Assembly (NCBI RefSeq): GCF_009805705.1
Contig: NZ_VSMB01000002.1
Location: forward strand, 372,001 to 436,000
DNA from: Ruania rhizosphaerae
GTDB taxonomy: Bacteria; Actinomycetota; Actinomycetes; Actinomycetales; Beutenbergiaceae
Length of the DNA: 64,000 bases
Direction: 5' to 3'
Below, piece after piece: positions 16,258 through 24,867 of the stretch; positions within the stretch are counted from its first letter, which is position 1; the number at the start of each line of letters is the position of its first letter. The position numbers and the translations under genes were made by a program. The notes below the pieces were generated by a model. It worked only from the letters and a program-made list of their open reading frames with translations. It was not told the DNA's origin and searched no databases.

Positions 16258-17037
16258 GTGATTGAAATCCTCAACCTCACCCAGCTGGGCCGCGCCCGCG
16301 ATACCGGACGCCTCGTCGGCGACATCCTCCACGCCATGAGGGCCCGCGCCCGGGTCGGCACCAACCTGCTCGACATCGACCAGTGGGCCAAGGAGATGAT
16401 CCTCGACGCCGGTGCCGAGTCCTGCTACGTCGACTACGCGCCTTCGTTCGGCCGCGGCCCGTTCGGGCACCATATCTGCACGGCGGTCAACGACGCCGTC
16501 CTCCATGGGATGCCGCACGACTACGGCCTGGCCGACGGCGATCTGCTCACCCTCGACCTCGCCGTGAAGCTCCGGGGAATGGCCGCCGACGCGGCGATCA
16601 GCTTCATCGTCGGCCAGCGCCGCGATCCCGCCGATGAGCGGATGATCGCGACTACCGAGCGGGCGCTGGCCGCAGGCATCACCGCAGCCCGGCCGGGAGC
16701 AAGGATCGGCGACCTCTCCTACGCCATCGGGACCGTGCTAGCCGACGCCGGCTACTCGATCAACCTCGAGTTCGGCGGCCACGGGATTGGCACGACAATG
16801 CACCAGGACCCACACGTCGCCAATACCGGACGACCGGGACGCGGCTACAAGCTACGCCCCGGCCTGATGCTCGCACTCGAACCGTGGGTCATGACCGACA
16901 CCGCGCAACTCGTCACCGACCCCGACGGCTGGACCTTGCGCAGCGCGACAGGCGGCAGGACCGCACACAGCGAACACACAATTGCCGTGACCGACGAAGG
17001 TGCGGAAGTCCTCACGCTCGCGCACGACGCCGCCTGA
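16258..17037 (+). CDS. map: type I methionine aminopeptidase
   Basis: A protein of 259 residues that removes the initiator methionine from new proteins. The five metal ligands of the pita-bread fold can be placed: the two aspartates in DGDLLTLDLAVKLRG and MAADAAISF, the histidine in GHGIGTTMHQDP, and the glutamates in LEPWVMT and HSEHTIAV. The GTG at 16258 is preferred over the ATG at 16237 because a TATAAT box lies between them and known homologues begin with MIEILN. It is a likely second copy of an essential enzyme under control of the divergent XRE regulator, but other copies would lie outside this window. Confidence 0.92.
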   Translation: MIEILNLTQLGRARDTGRLVGDILHAMRARARVGTNLLDIDQWAKEMILDAGAESCYVDYAPSFGRGPFGHHICTAVNDAVLHGMPHDYGLADGDLLTLDLAVKLRGMAADAAISFIVGQRRDPADERMIATTERALAAGITAARPGARIGDLSYAIGTVLADAGYSINLEFGGHGIGTTMHQDPHVANTGRPGRGYKLRPGLMLALEPWVMTDTAQLVTDPDGWTLRSATGGRTAHSEHTIAVTDEGAEVLTLAHDAA

Positions 17038-17170
17038 CCAGCGAACGCCTCCTCCATCCACGACGTCGAAGCCACTCGATGCGCACTCCGCGTGCGCCGT
17101 CGCTCACGATGGCGACAGGCAAATCGGCGTCACGTCCCGACAAACTCATGGCTCCCCCTATCTCTACGAC

Positions 17171-17606
17171 CTACGCCGTCTGCAACGGGGTGATCCCGGC
17201 GACCTTGGCCCGAAGCGCCTGCGTCTCCTCGGCAGCGAGCTGCTCTATCGAGCGCACGGAGTGCGCTTCGATCGCGCATCCTCATCGCCTTGTGTTCGCC
17301 CGAGAAGTGCCGATGCGCCGGCGATCAGCTGCGCTTGTGTGCGTCGAGCCCCTCCTCGAGGCTGAGTGTCGCACGATGGAAGTGGAACCCGATGCCCTCG
17401 CCGACCTGCACCCTCGCCGGCGCGGGCTCAACACTGACGTCCACGTTGCATTCGTAGCCGCGTCGATCTCCAGGCTCCCGGAACAGTTGGTTCGACGCCA
17501 GGTGGAGCCAACGGCGTCCCGTCATCGAACCATCAGTCCTCGTGGACCGGCTTGAGCTCGACCTGGATCGCCTTGTAGTTCTTGGGTGTGGGCCTCCAGC
17601 GTGCAC
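17171..17606 (-). pseudogene. decayed coding remnants, identity unknown
   Basis: Between map and the immunity-like gene (17038-17816) there is no intact gene. On the minus strand two protein-like pieces in different frames follow each other: about 17325-17440 (VDVSVEPAPARVQVGEGIGF then HFHRATLSLEEGLDAHK) and 17171-17281 (IEQLAAEETQALRAKVAGIT, a coiled-coil-like tail). Both have coding-type third positions but no good start and are separated by stops and frame changes. This looks like the leftover of one or two former genes. I cannot name the family. Confidence 0.3.
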
Positions 17607-17658
17607 GGTCGTGGTCCTCGAATTCCACGTGGTAGCTGCCGTCGGCCGGGTGGCGCAC
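17533..17658 (-). CDS. possible small protein or C-terminal relic (41 residues)
   Basis: A GTG-started frame of 41 residues with very regular codon use, containing DGSYHVEFEDHDRARWRP and NYKAIQVELKPVHED. It is bounded upstream by an in-frame stop one codon before the GTG. No ribosome-binding site is evident. It lies between the decayed coding pieces and the degenerate copy of the ychF 3' end, so it may be the surviving end of a larger lost gene. Not recognised as any family. Confidence 0.3.
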   Translation of the reverse strand: MRHPADGSYHVEFEDHDRARWRPTPKNYKAIQVELKPVHED

Positions 17659-17681
17659 GGCTCAGGGATGGAGAGCGCTGA

Positions 17682-17708
17682 TCACACGTTGAACCTGAGC
17701 TCCACCAC
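17682..17708. repeat. degenerate second copy of the ychF 3' end
   Basis: These 27 bases match the last 27 bases of ychF (18361-18387) at 24 positions in the same orientation. Read on the minus strand they encode NVVELRFNV followed by a stop, against DVVEFRFNV stop in intact ychF. The two copies bracket about 650 bases holding the immunity-like gene. Confidence 0.65.
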
Positions 17709-17816
17709 GTTCCGCAGCCGACCAACCGCACATGCGAGATCTACGCGGCGCACCCGCAGAAGCGAGTACCATCCCGCCCAGCGCTACGCCCGCGACTACC
17801 CTGATAGCGTCGCGAC

Positions 17817-18272
17817 ATGGAGCTCCGCAGTGTACTGACACCGCGATCGATTCCTCCGGATCTCTTGTCGACACTTGGCGCGCAGGCCGACGCCGTTGCC
17901 TCGCGAGTCGAGTCCGCCAGACCCTACGCCGAGCAGCTCGCTGCATTCAATGCCGCGGTCGGAACGGACGTTGATCCCACTGATCTCCGCGGTATCCACG
18001 CCGCGGAGGATCCGCAAGATTTCGTCCGACGCGTCATGAATCGGCCAGTGCGGGTACCCGACATCACGCGAGAGGAACTGGTCGAGATCGTCGACAGAAT
18101 CTCTGCCGCAGACGACAGCGGCGACTTTTACCTCGAGCTGTTCGAGATGAACGTCCCGCACCCGGAAGCGAGCGATCTCATCTTCTGGCCTCCCGAAGAG
18201 TTGCAGGACGCCTCGAGCGCACAGATCGTCGACGCCGCACTGTCGTACACGCCCCACGAGACGACAGACTGA
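17817..18272 (+). CDS. colicin E9/pyocin-type immunity-like protein
   Basis: A protein of 151 residues. Residues 82-144 resemble the DNase-colicin/pyocin immunity family (Im7/Im9): DITREELVEIVDRISAADDS, then the exosite-like block VPHPEASDLIFWPPEELQ. Im9 has TEHPSGSDLIYYPKE there, with two tyrosines that grip the nuclease; here they are Phe-Trp. Residues 1-80 are an extra helical N-terminal part absent from the colicin proteins. In Gram-negatives such proteins neutralise a co-encoded HNH nuclease toxin. No nuclease gene is present nearby, so this is an orphan, perhaps protecting against toxins of neighbours or serving another role. Recognition is from memory of the family signature. Confidence 0.65.
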   Translation: MELRSVLTPRSIPPDLLSTLGAQADAVASRVESARPYAEQLAAFNAAVGTDVDPTDLRGIHAAEDPQDFVRRVMNRPVRVPDITREELVEIVDRISAADDSGDFYLELFEMNVPHPEASDLIFWPPEELQDASSAQIVDAALSYTPHETTD

Positions 18273-18360
18273 CGCGCCCCACGAGCGTCACCGCCCCGAC
18301 CGGCTCGATCCACGATCGCAGAACGGATGCGCCTCCCAGCCGCGCCGGGAGACCGCGGTG

Positions 18361-19440
18361 TCAGACGTTGAACCTAAACTCCACCACATCACCATCGGCC
18401 ATCACGTAATCCTTCCCCTCGATGCGCACCCGCCCGCGCGCCTTCGCCTCGGCCATGGACCCTGCGTCGACGAGGTCGTCGAAGGAGACGACCTCGGCCT
18501 TGATGAACCCGCGTTCGAAGTCGGTGTGGATCACGCCTGCCGCCTGCGGAGCGGTCCAGCCCTTCCCGATGGTCCAGGCACGGGACTCCTTCGGGCCGGC
18601 CGTGAGGTACGTCTGCAGGCCGAGGGTGTCGAATCCGACCCGTGCGAGCTGGTCGAGGCCTGCCTCGTCCTGCCCGCTCTCGGCGAGCATCTCGGCGGCC
18701 TCGTCCGCTTCGAGCTCGATCAGCTCTGCCTCGAACTTGGCATCCAGGAAGATCGCCTGGGCCGGGGCGACCAGCTCACGCAGCTCAGCCTGCATCGCCT
18801 CGTCGGCCAGACCGTCGTCGTCGGTGTTGAAGACGTAGATGAACGGCTTGGCGGTCATCAGCCCGAACTGCTTGACGATGCTCGCGTCCAGACCCGCTCC
18901 CCCAGCTGAGATCGTCGTCCCTGCCTCCAGCAGCGCGATGGCTTCCTTGGCGGTGTCCAGCACGGCCTGCTCGGTCTTCTTACCGCGCACCTCCTTCTCC
19001 AGCCGCGGCAGTGCCTTCTCGAGCGTCTGCAGGTCGGCGAGGATCAGTTCGGTGTTGATGGTCTCGATATCGTCCTTGGGCGAGATCTTGCCGTCCACGT
19101 GCACCACGTCCGGATCGGCGAAGGCCCGGGTCACCTGGCAGATCGCGTCCGCCTCGCGGATGTTGGCGAGGAACTGGTTGCCAAGCCCCTCCCCTTCACT
19201 GGCGCCACGCACGATGCCGGCGATATCGACGAAGTTCACCGTGGCGGGCAGGATCTTCTCGCTGGAGAAGATCTCCGCGAGCGTGCCCAGTCGCTCGTCC
19301 GGAAGCGGCACCACACCGACGTTCGGCTCGATCGTCGCGAACGGGTAGTTCGCGGCGAGCACGGTCGCACGGGTGAGCGCGTTGAACAGGGTGGACTTGC
19401 CGACGTTGGGCAGGCCAGCGATACCGATAGTGAGAGCCAC
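18361..19440 (-). CDS. ychF: redox-regulated ATPase YchF (Obg-like)
   Basis: A protein of 359 residues that matches YchF/OLA1 throughout. The P-loop is GLPNVGKSTLFNALTRA; G3 is DIAGIVRGASEGEGLGNQFL; the family-specific NTDDDGLAD block stands where other GTPases carry NKxD, which explains ATP preference. A coiled-coil insert and a C-terminal TGS domain (AGVIHTDFERGFIKAEVVSF, ending VVEFRFNV) follow. It binds ribosomes and ATP and acts in stress responses. The start is the GTG at 19440; the frame is open to 19479 but the conserved protein begins at ALTIGIAGLPN. A degenerate copy of its last 27 bases lies 650 bases downstream. Confidence 0.95.
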   Translation of the reverse strand: MALTIGIAGLPNVGKSTLFNALTRATVLAANYPFATIEPNVGVVPLPDERLGTLAEIFSSEKILPATVNFVDIAGIVRGASEGEGLGNQFLANIREADAICQVTRAFADPDVVHVDGKISPKDDIETINTELILADLQTLEKALPRLEKEVRGKKTEQAVLDTAKEAIALLEAGTTISAGGAGLDASIVKQFGLMTAKPFIYVFNTDDDGLADEAMQAELRELVAPAQAIFLDAKFEAELIELEADEAAEMLAESGQDEAGLDQLARVGFDTLGLQTYLTAGPKESRAWTIGKGWTAPQAAGVIHTDFERGFIKAEVVSFDDLVDAGSMAEAKARGRVRIEGKDYVMADGDVVEFRFNV

Positions 19441-19528
19441 GGGAGACGAGTCTACGGGCGCGGACCAGCCCGGCGGCACAAGGGCCGGCCACGGGCTTGC
19501 CCGCGACCGGCCCCTACGCTCACCTCGC

Positions 19529-22500
19529 TCAGGCGACGCTGGCCTGCCAGCTGTGCGTCTGGCTCACCTGCACCACGGCACCGGCATCGTCCACACCGAT
19601 ACTCAAGCCACTGTGACGGGCGGACAACGCAATGCCGTCATCGGTGACCTCCACATCGAAGCGCTGGTTCGAGGTCCCCGTGCAGGTGTACTGCCCCACG
19701 AGCGCACCCACATCGCCCGAGGAGTAGAAGACATCCATGCACTGGCCGCTGCCGGCATTGCGTACCTCATAGCTCCCGTCGCCCGGACTGCGGGTGAGGA
19801 TCCACTTCTGCGATGCGGCCGCCGACGGATCGGCGGTCAGCAGCTGCGAAGAGTCCGTACCCGGCGCCTGCAGGTTCAGCCCGGTTCCGGCGTCGGTCAG
19901 CGTGTACTGCCCATCCTCGATCGGCGCCTGCGCAAACTCGGTGGTGCCCACCGCCATCGCGAACACGTGCACGGTGCTGTTGCCCGGCAACGTCACCGCG
20001 GCGACCTCCCGGTCGGGATCGATCGGTGCGGCCACCGTGTACAAGCGATACTCCGTGGTCGGGTAGGCAGGCCCAGTCGGGGTGTTCTTGCCGAGGGTGG
20101 ACACCGCGATCTGCGCACCGTAGGAGTCCACGTCGAGGCAGCACCAGTTCGGGAACCCGACCTCGACCTCTTCGCTCCCGCCGTCGGCGTAGTGCACGAC
20201 GGCGGCCCCACCGGCGCTCCCGCTCGTTCCCGTTCCCAGGAGTGCCAGGGCGTTGCCCTGCCCGGAGAGCCGGATCGTCTGCTGCTGCGCGGCCACGTTG
20301 TCCGCGGTTCCTGGTTCGGAGCCCGGCCAGGCGAAGGTGAAGTCGCCGTAGGTCAGTTCCGCGCCCGGCTCTACGCCCTGATCGGCCAGCCGTTCGGCCA
20401 GAAAGCTGGACCCACCGCCGTCGATATCGCCCGGTGCCGGATCCGCCTCGGCCGTCACTCCGACGTTGTTGAACGCCCCGGCCAGGTCGGCAAAGGCGAG
20501 CGTCGTACTCGCCTTCGCCTCGAGGCGGTAGGAGTTGCTGCGCACCTGGTAGGCCACTGCGGCAGTGAGCTCGTAGCTGCCAGGCTCAGCTGCGCCGTCG
20601 GGAGTAAGACCTGCCTCGACCACCGCACTCTCGCCGTCAGCCAGCTCGATCGCCGACACATCCTCGACGTGCGCCTGCCAACCCTCGGGAAGGTCAAGAC
20701 TCACCTCGTCCAGCCGAAGGTCGGCACCACTCTGATTGGTGATGCTCACCTGCGCGACGTCCGTCGTCTCCGGGCTGGAGATCGTCGGGACTGTCAAGCT
20801 GACGTCCACATTGCGCTCCTGCGGATGCGTCCCACCGACGGCGCCCGCTCCGTTGATCCGGATGCTCACCTGATCGGAGGTGCTCAAGGCAGGCGTGCGG
20901 ATGAGAACCACGCCGCGTGCGTCGTCATAGGTCCACCCCGGTTCGGTGAGGTTCTCAGGCCCATCGGTCTCGGACAGCCGCTGGTTCCCGAGCCGGACCG
21001 ATCCGGGCTCGCGGTCGGTGTGGACCGTGAGCTGGTAGGTGCGCTCGTCCGGCATGCCGTCGTAGGAGCCGTCCAGCGCGCCGAGGGTCACGGTGACGGG
21101 TCCGGCACCCTGCTCCGGCGCGTCCACGGTGAACTCCTGCGTCGCGGACTCGCCGTCGCGCCATGCCTGCGTCCGCCCGTCGTCCTCATAGCGGGTGAAG
21201 GCGGACTGCCCCTGTGGGTAGATGTCCAGGTCCAGCTGCCCGGAAGCGAGTCCTTCGGCCCAGTCCAGCGTCCCGTCGGCGAACATCGGGATGATCGCTC
21301 CGGCGCGGACGAACATGGGCAGGCGCTCCAGCGGGGCCGGATAGCCGTCGATGGTCTGCGGCCCCTCGTAGATGCGGCCGGTCCAGTAGTCCACCCAGGT
21401 GCCCTCGGGCAGATAGATCCCGTCCCGGACGGTGGAGTCCTCGTAGACGGGTGCGACCAGCAGGTCGTCGCCGGAGAGGAACTCGTACTGCACGGCCTCA
21501 CCCCAGGTGGTGGGGTCGTCCGGGTAGTTGACGTAGAGCGGACGGGTGGCGCCAAGACCGGTCATGCTGGCCTGAGCCGTGTGGGTGTAGAGGTAGGGCA
21601 GCAGCCGTTCGTGCAGCTGCAGGTAGTCGGCGTTGATCTCGGTGTGGCGCGGGCCGTACCGGTAGGGCTGCTTGTCGTCGGCGGCCCAGCCGCTCATCGA
21701 GTAGGTGTTGGGCAGCAGCATCTTCCACTGCAGATCCCGGGTGTAGGTGTCGGCCGAGCCACCGAAGATGCCGTCGATGTCCCCGGTGGCCAGGTGCTGA
21801 CCGGAGAGGGTGGCGCCGGCATAGGTCGGAATCTGCCAGCGGATGTACTCCCACGACCCGGCCTGGTCACCGCTCCAGGTGGCGCCGCAGCGCTGGGTTC
21901 CGGCCCAGCCTTCGACCGTCAGCACGAAGGCCCGGTCGTCGCTGTTGTCCTCGATACCAGCGCGTGAGTCCTCGCATGCGCTCAGCGCGAACCGGTAGCC
22001 GGGGCCGACCCATGCAACATCCGTCTTGCGCACCCGGACCCCGTTGCTGACCTCGTACTCCTGATCGGTGAGGTCCGCCTCGGTCCACAGGCCCAGCTCG
22101 GCGCCACGGTCCTGGAGCATCTCGGCGGTCTCGGGCAGGTCTTCGTAGCCGCAGCCGTACCCGTCGTTGACGAGCATCCACCCCAGTGGCATGTCGTTCT
22201 CGATGTAGCCGTCGGCGACGGCGCGGGAATCCCGCAGCGTCTCGCGCTCGCCACGGTTGGCGTTGTGGAGGTAGCAGTCGGCGTCGCCGACTTCGAGCGC
22301 GTACATCGGCACCATCAGCGGCCGGCCGGTGAGCTCGGTGTAGCCGTCGACCACCTCCCGGGTGTCACCGACGAAGTACCAGGCGTCGAAGCGCTCCTCG
22401 GAGTGGGTGGTCTGCACCGGCGCATGGAAGTCGTAGCTGCCGGGTGCGAACGTGTTACGGAAGACGCCGTAGCCGTTGCTGGAGAGGTAGAAGGGTGCGG

Positions 22501-23113
22501 CGTTCGGGTTTCCGCCGTCGTTCCAGTTGAAGTCGCGGGAGATGGTGATCTCGGAGTCGCGGTGGCTGAAGCGGCCGTTCTGCATCCCGCCGCCGAAGAA
22601 CTGCTCCTGGGCGCCTTGTTCCAGGGTCTGCGTGGTGCCATCGGAGTCCCAGCGCAGCGGCTCGCTTTCACGCCAGAGCACGGTGCCACTGGCATCGGAC
22701 ATGGCGAGCGTGATCGGGTCCTTCGTGACCGTCAGCACCGAGGAGTCGGTGCTGATGAGGTACGCCTCGTCGGTCTCGGTCAGTTCCGAGCCGCCGCCGG
22801 CATAGTCGTCCTTGACGATGATCGGCGCAGACGGTGCCTCCGGATCGTCGGGTGGATCGTTGGCCGGGTCGGTCAGCTCACCGTCGGGGGCCAGACGCAC
22901 CCGCAGCAGGTCCTCGTCGGGGACCTCGATCTGCAGCACCGCCTCGCCGGAGGTGAAGGTGTAGACGTCACCGTCGACGACCACATCGTCGACGGCTCCC
23001 AGCTGGCTCGTTGCGGCGCGCGCCGGGTCTGCTGCCACGGGTACCAGAGCGGCGGCGACGAGGGCTGCAGCAGCCATCGGGGCCGCGAACCGGACCGTCA
23101 AATGACTCTTCAT
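19529..23113 (-). CDS. secreted GH31 glycosidase with C-terminal ricin-type lectin domain
   Basis: A protein of about 1,194 residues. A Sec signal peptide (residues 1-33, hydrophobic MAAAALVAAALVPVAA, then ARAATS) is followed by a GH31 N-terminal beta-domain, the catalytic barrel (about 200-600), C-terminal beta-domains, an NEW3-like region (about 770-880) and a ricin B-type trefoil (about 1075-1190, repeated QKWILT/NQRFDVE). Candidate nucleophile is Asp365 in VRKTDVAW and acid/base Asp416 in WSGDQAGSW; this version of the motifs resembles GH31 alpha-galactosidase-type enzymes more than alpha-glucosidases. Specificity is not certain. The ATG at 23113 or 23119 can serve as start, both behind GAGGATGAA. 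A well-spaced promoter lies upstream. Confidence 0.88.
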   Translation of the reverse strand: MKSHLTVRFAAPMAAAALVAAALVPVAADPARAATSQLGAVDDVVVDGDVYTFTSGEAVLQIEVPDEDLLRVRLAPDGELTDPANDPPDDPEAPSAPIIVKDDYAGGGSELTETDEAYLISTDSSVLTVTKDPITLAMSDASGTVLWRESEPLRWDSDGTTQTLEQGAQEQFFGGGMQNGRFSHRDSEITISRDFNWNDGGNPNAAPFYLSSNGYGVFRNTFAPGSYDFHAPVQTTHSEERFDAWYFVGDTREVVDGYTELTGRPLMVPMYALEVGDADCYLHNANRGERETLRDSRAVADGYIENDMPLGWMLVNDGYGCGYEDLPETAEMLQDRGAELGLWTEADLTDQEYEVSNGVRVRKTDVAWVGPGYRFALSACEDSRAGIEDNSDDRAFVLTVEGWAGTQRCGATWSGDQAGSWEYIRWQIPTYAGATLSGQHLATGDIDGIFGGSADTYTRDLQWKMLLPNTYSMSGWAADDKQPYRYGPRHTEINADYLQLHERLLPYLYTHTAQASMTGLGATRPLYVNYPDDPTTWGEAVQYEFLSGDDLLVAPVYEDSTVRDGIYLPEGTWVDYWTGRIYEGPQTIDGYPAPLERLPMFVRAGAIIPMFADGTLDWAEGLASGQLDLDIYPQGQSAFTRYEDDGRTQAWRDGESATQEFTVDAPEQGAGPVTVTLGALDGSYDGMPDERTYQLTVHTDREPGSVRLGNQRLSETDGPENLTEPGWTYDDARGVVLIRTPALSTSDQVSIRINGAGAVGGTHPQERNVDVSLTVPTISSPETTDVAQVSITNQSGADLRLDEVSLDLPEGWQAHVEDVSAIELADGESAVVEAGLTPDGAAEPGSYELTAAVAYQVRSNSYRLEAKASTTLAFADLAGAFNNVGVTAEADPAPGDIDGGGSSFLAERLADQGVEPGAELTYGDFTFAWPGSEPGTADNVAAQQQTIRLSGQGNALALLGTGTSGSAGGAAVVHYADGGSEEVEVGFPNWCCLDVDSYGAQIAVSTLGKNTPTGPAYPTTEYRLYTVAAPIDPDREVAAVTLPGNSTVHVFAMAVGTTEFAQAPIEDGQYTLTDAGTGLNLQAPGTDSSQLLTADPSAAASQKWILTRSPGDGSYEVRNAGSGQCMDVFYSSGDVGALVGQYTCTGTSNQRFDVEVTDDGIALSARHSGLSIGVDDAGAVVQVSQTHSWQASVA

Positions 23114-23157
23114 GATCATTTCATCCTCATTCCAAGCAACATTGCTCAACGAGGATC

Positions 23158-23186
23158 ACAGTAGAGTGACCCAGCACACACGTCAA
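23158..23186 (-). promoter_or_regulatory. sigma-70-type promoter of the GH31 gene
   Basis: Minus-strand -35 TTGACG (23186-23181) and -10 TACTGT (23163-23158) with exactly 17 bases between. Just downstream, 23134-23145 is a short inverted repeat AGCAA-CA-TTGCT that could be an operator. Confidence 0.6.
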
Positions 23187-23280
23187 GAACCTCCGGGCCG
23201 CTACGACGTGCAGCGACCCGGACGTTCATCGACACCTGCGCGCGGGCACGAGTGGCGCGGGCGCGGGACCTTCTGGCCAG

Positions 23281-24867
23281 TCAGGCTTGTGCCATCACCT
23301 GCTGCATGATCTCGGGCGTGCGGCGGTCGAACCAGCGACCGCCGAATCGCACCCCGAGCACGCACACCGCGACGCCACCCGCACTGCCGACCACAAGCGC
23401 GATCCACCCGAACACGGGCCCGATCACCAGTGTCAGCACCGCCAGCACCAGGACGGGCAGGGAGATCGCGAACGAGGCGAGCATGCCGGCCATCTGCGCC
23501 ACGAGAGTCGCCATGGCCGCACCCTGGGGCTGCTTGAGCGGGCTATCACCGGGCTTGGGTACGGGGTAGATCAGCCTGGCGGAGGTCACGCTGGACACAC
23601 CCAGCGTCACGCCCAGCGCCCCATAGCTGACACCGAGCACCATCGGCGCCAGATCCCAGCGATCGGTGACGGCGCAGGTCGCGACCGCGAAGACGCTCAC
23701 CACTAGCGCACCAGGTGCACCGATCGCCAGCGCTCGCCCGGCGCGGTCGGCGCGTCCGGAGACGCCGGTGGCCACGTGCAGCGCAAAGGCGCTGCTGTCA
23801 TAGGCGATATCGGCCGAGATGGCGAAGCCCAGGATCCAGGCGGTCAGGGGCGCGAGGATCAAGATGATCTCGTTGAGTCCCCCGCTACCACCCGCCACCG
23901 CCAGAATCACCGGGAGCAGCGGCACCACCGCCAGAGACGCCGAGTACCTCGGGTCACGGATCCAATACGTCAGCGCGCGAGCAGCCACGGCCCCCGTAGG
24001 TGTCGAGGGAAAGTGGTCGAACCACCCCAGCCCCTTGCCACGTCCCCCGGCGCCGGCTGTCGGCGGCGTCACCAACGCCCGGGCGAGGCCACGATCCCAG
24101 GCGAACACGACCAACACCAGGCTGATGAGGCAGATCATCAACCGGGCGCCCGCCAGCCCCCAGTCACCGGCGTCGACGGCCGGTGCGATCCCCCAGGGCG
24201 CACCGAACGGCGTCCACCCCACCACGGTGGCGATGTCTGTCACCAATGACCGGACCTGATCCCCGCTCGTGGCACCGTCCGCCAGCCGCGTGGTGGACCA
24301 GCTGATCACCGGTCCGATCATCACGATCGGCACGAGCGCCGCAACCGCCAGTACCTCACGGGACCGGCGAGAATCCAGCAGCGGGGCCAGCACCGTCGTC
24401 AGGGCCCTGGACCCCACCACACACAGCGCGACGGCGAGCAGACCGCCCACCAGGGCGAGGGGGATCAGTGCCGGTGTGCGCCACCAGGCGAAGGCGATCC
24501 CCACCGAGACCAGCACTGTGGCGGCTGCAGGAATGGACGTGAACCCCGCGGCCGTCAGGCCGGTCAGCAGCTGGCGCCGGGGGATGCCGAAGGAGACGAA
24601 GCGTTGCGGATCGAGTGTGGCATCGGTGCCGAAGGCGAAGATCGGCACAACCCACCAGGCCACCATCGCCAGCGCGCCTGCCAGCAGGATGATCTGCCCG
24701 GTCAGCTGCGGGTCGACACCACCACCGGCAACCGCCCCCACCACAGCCATGCCGATGACGAACAATGCGTAGAGCATGGCGAACAGATAGCCGATCATCT
24801 GCCACACGCTCCGCCGGAACGTGTTGGCCAGGATCGTCAGTCGGAGTCGGACGAAGTGCGCAACCAC
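23281..24867 (-). CDS. ABC exporter permease, large 12-helix type
   Basis: A protein of about 528 residues with at least ten hydrophobic segments in two halves, for example VWQMIGYLFAMLYALFVIGM near the N-terminus and LVLAVLTLVIGPVFGWIALV near the end. The halves are joined by a soluble loop (GAGGRGKGLGWFDHFPSTPT). It resembles actinobacterial ABC-2-type exporter permeases. It starts at a GTG (24867) within the end of the ATPase gene, a 31-base overlap, so the two are translationally coupled and form one exporter. Cargo unknown. The frame remains open to 25002 but that part is antisense-like and basic. Confidence 0.82.
   Translation of the reverse strand: MVAHFVRLRLTILANTFRRSVWQMIGYLFAMLYALFVIGMAVVGAVAGGGVDPQLTGQIILLAGALAMVAWWVVPIFAFGTDATLDPQRFVSFGIPRRQLLTGLTAAGFTSIPAAATVLVSVGIAFAWWRTPALIPLALVGGLLAVALCVVGSRALTTVLAPLLDSRRSREVLAVAALVPIVMIGPVISWSTTRLADGATSGDQVRSLVTDIATVVGWTPFGAPWGIAPAVDAGDWGLAGARLMICLISLVLVVFAWDRGLARALVTPPTAGAGGRGKGLGWFDHFPSTPTGAVAARALTYWIRDPRYSASLAVVPLLPVILAVAGGSGGLNEIILILAPLTAWILGFAISADIAYDSSAFALHVATGVSGRADRAGRALAIGAPGALVVSVFAVATCAVTDRWDLAPMVLGVSYGALGVTLGVSSVTSARLIYPVPKPGDSPLKQPQGAAMATLVAQMAGMLASFAISLPVLVLAVLTLVIGPVFGWIALVVGSAGGVAVCVLGVRFGGRWFDRRTPEIMQQVMAQA

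Noticed and set aside
19373-21967. 864-codon open frame on the + strand opposite the GH31 gene
   Set aside because: It is the antisense shadow of a well-defined glycosidase gene; high-GC coding DNA leaves such frames open. No domain or start signal is recognisable.
23134-23145. AGCAA-CA-TTGCT palindrome as a further site of the LacI regulator at 49160
   Set aside because: It lacks the central CG and the GATGCA half-site shared by the other operators, so a different regulator is more likely.
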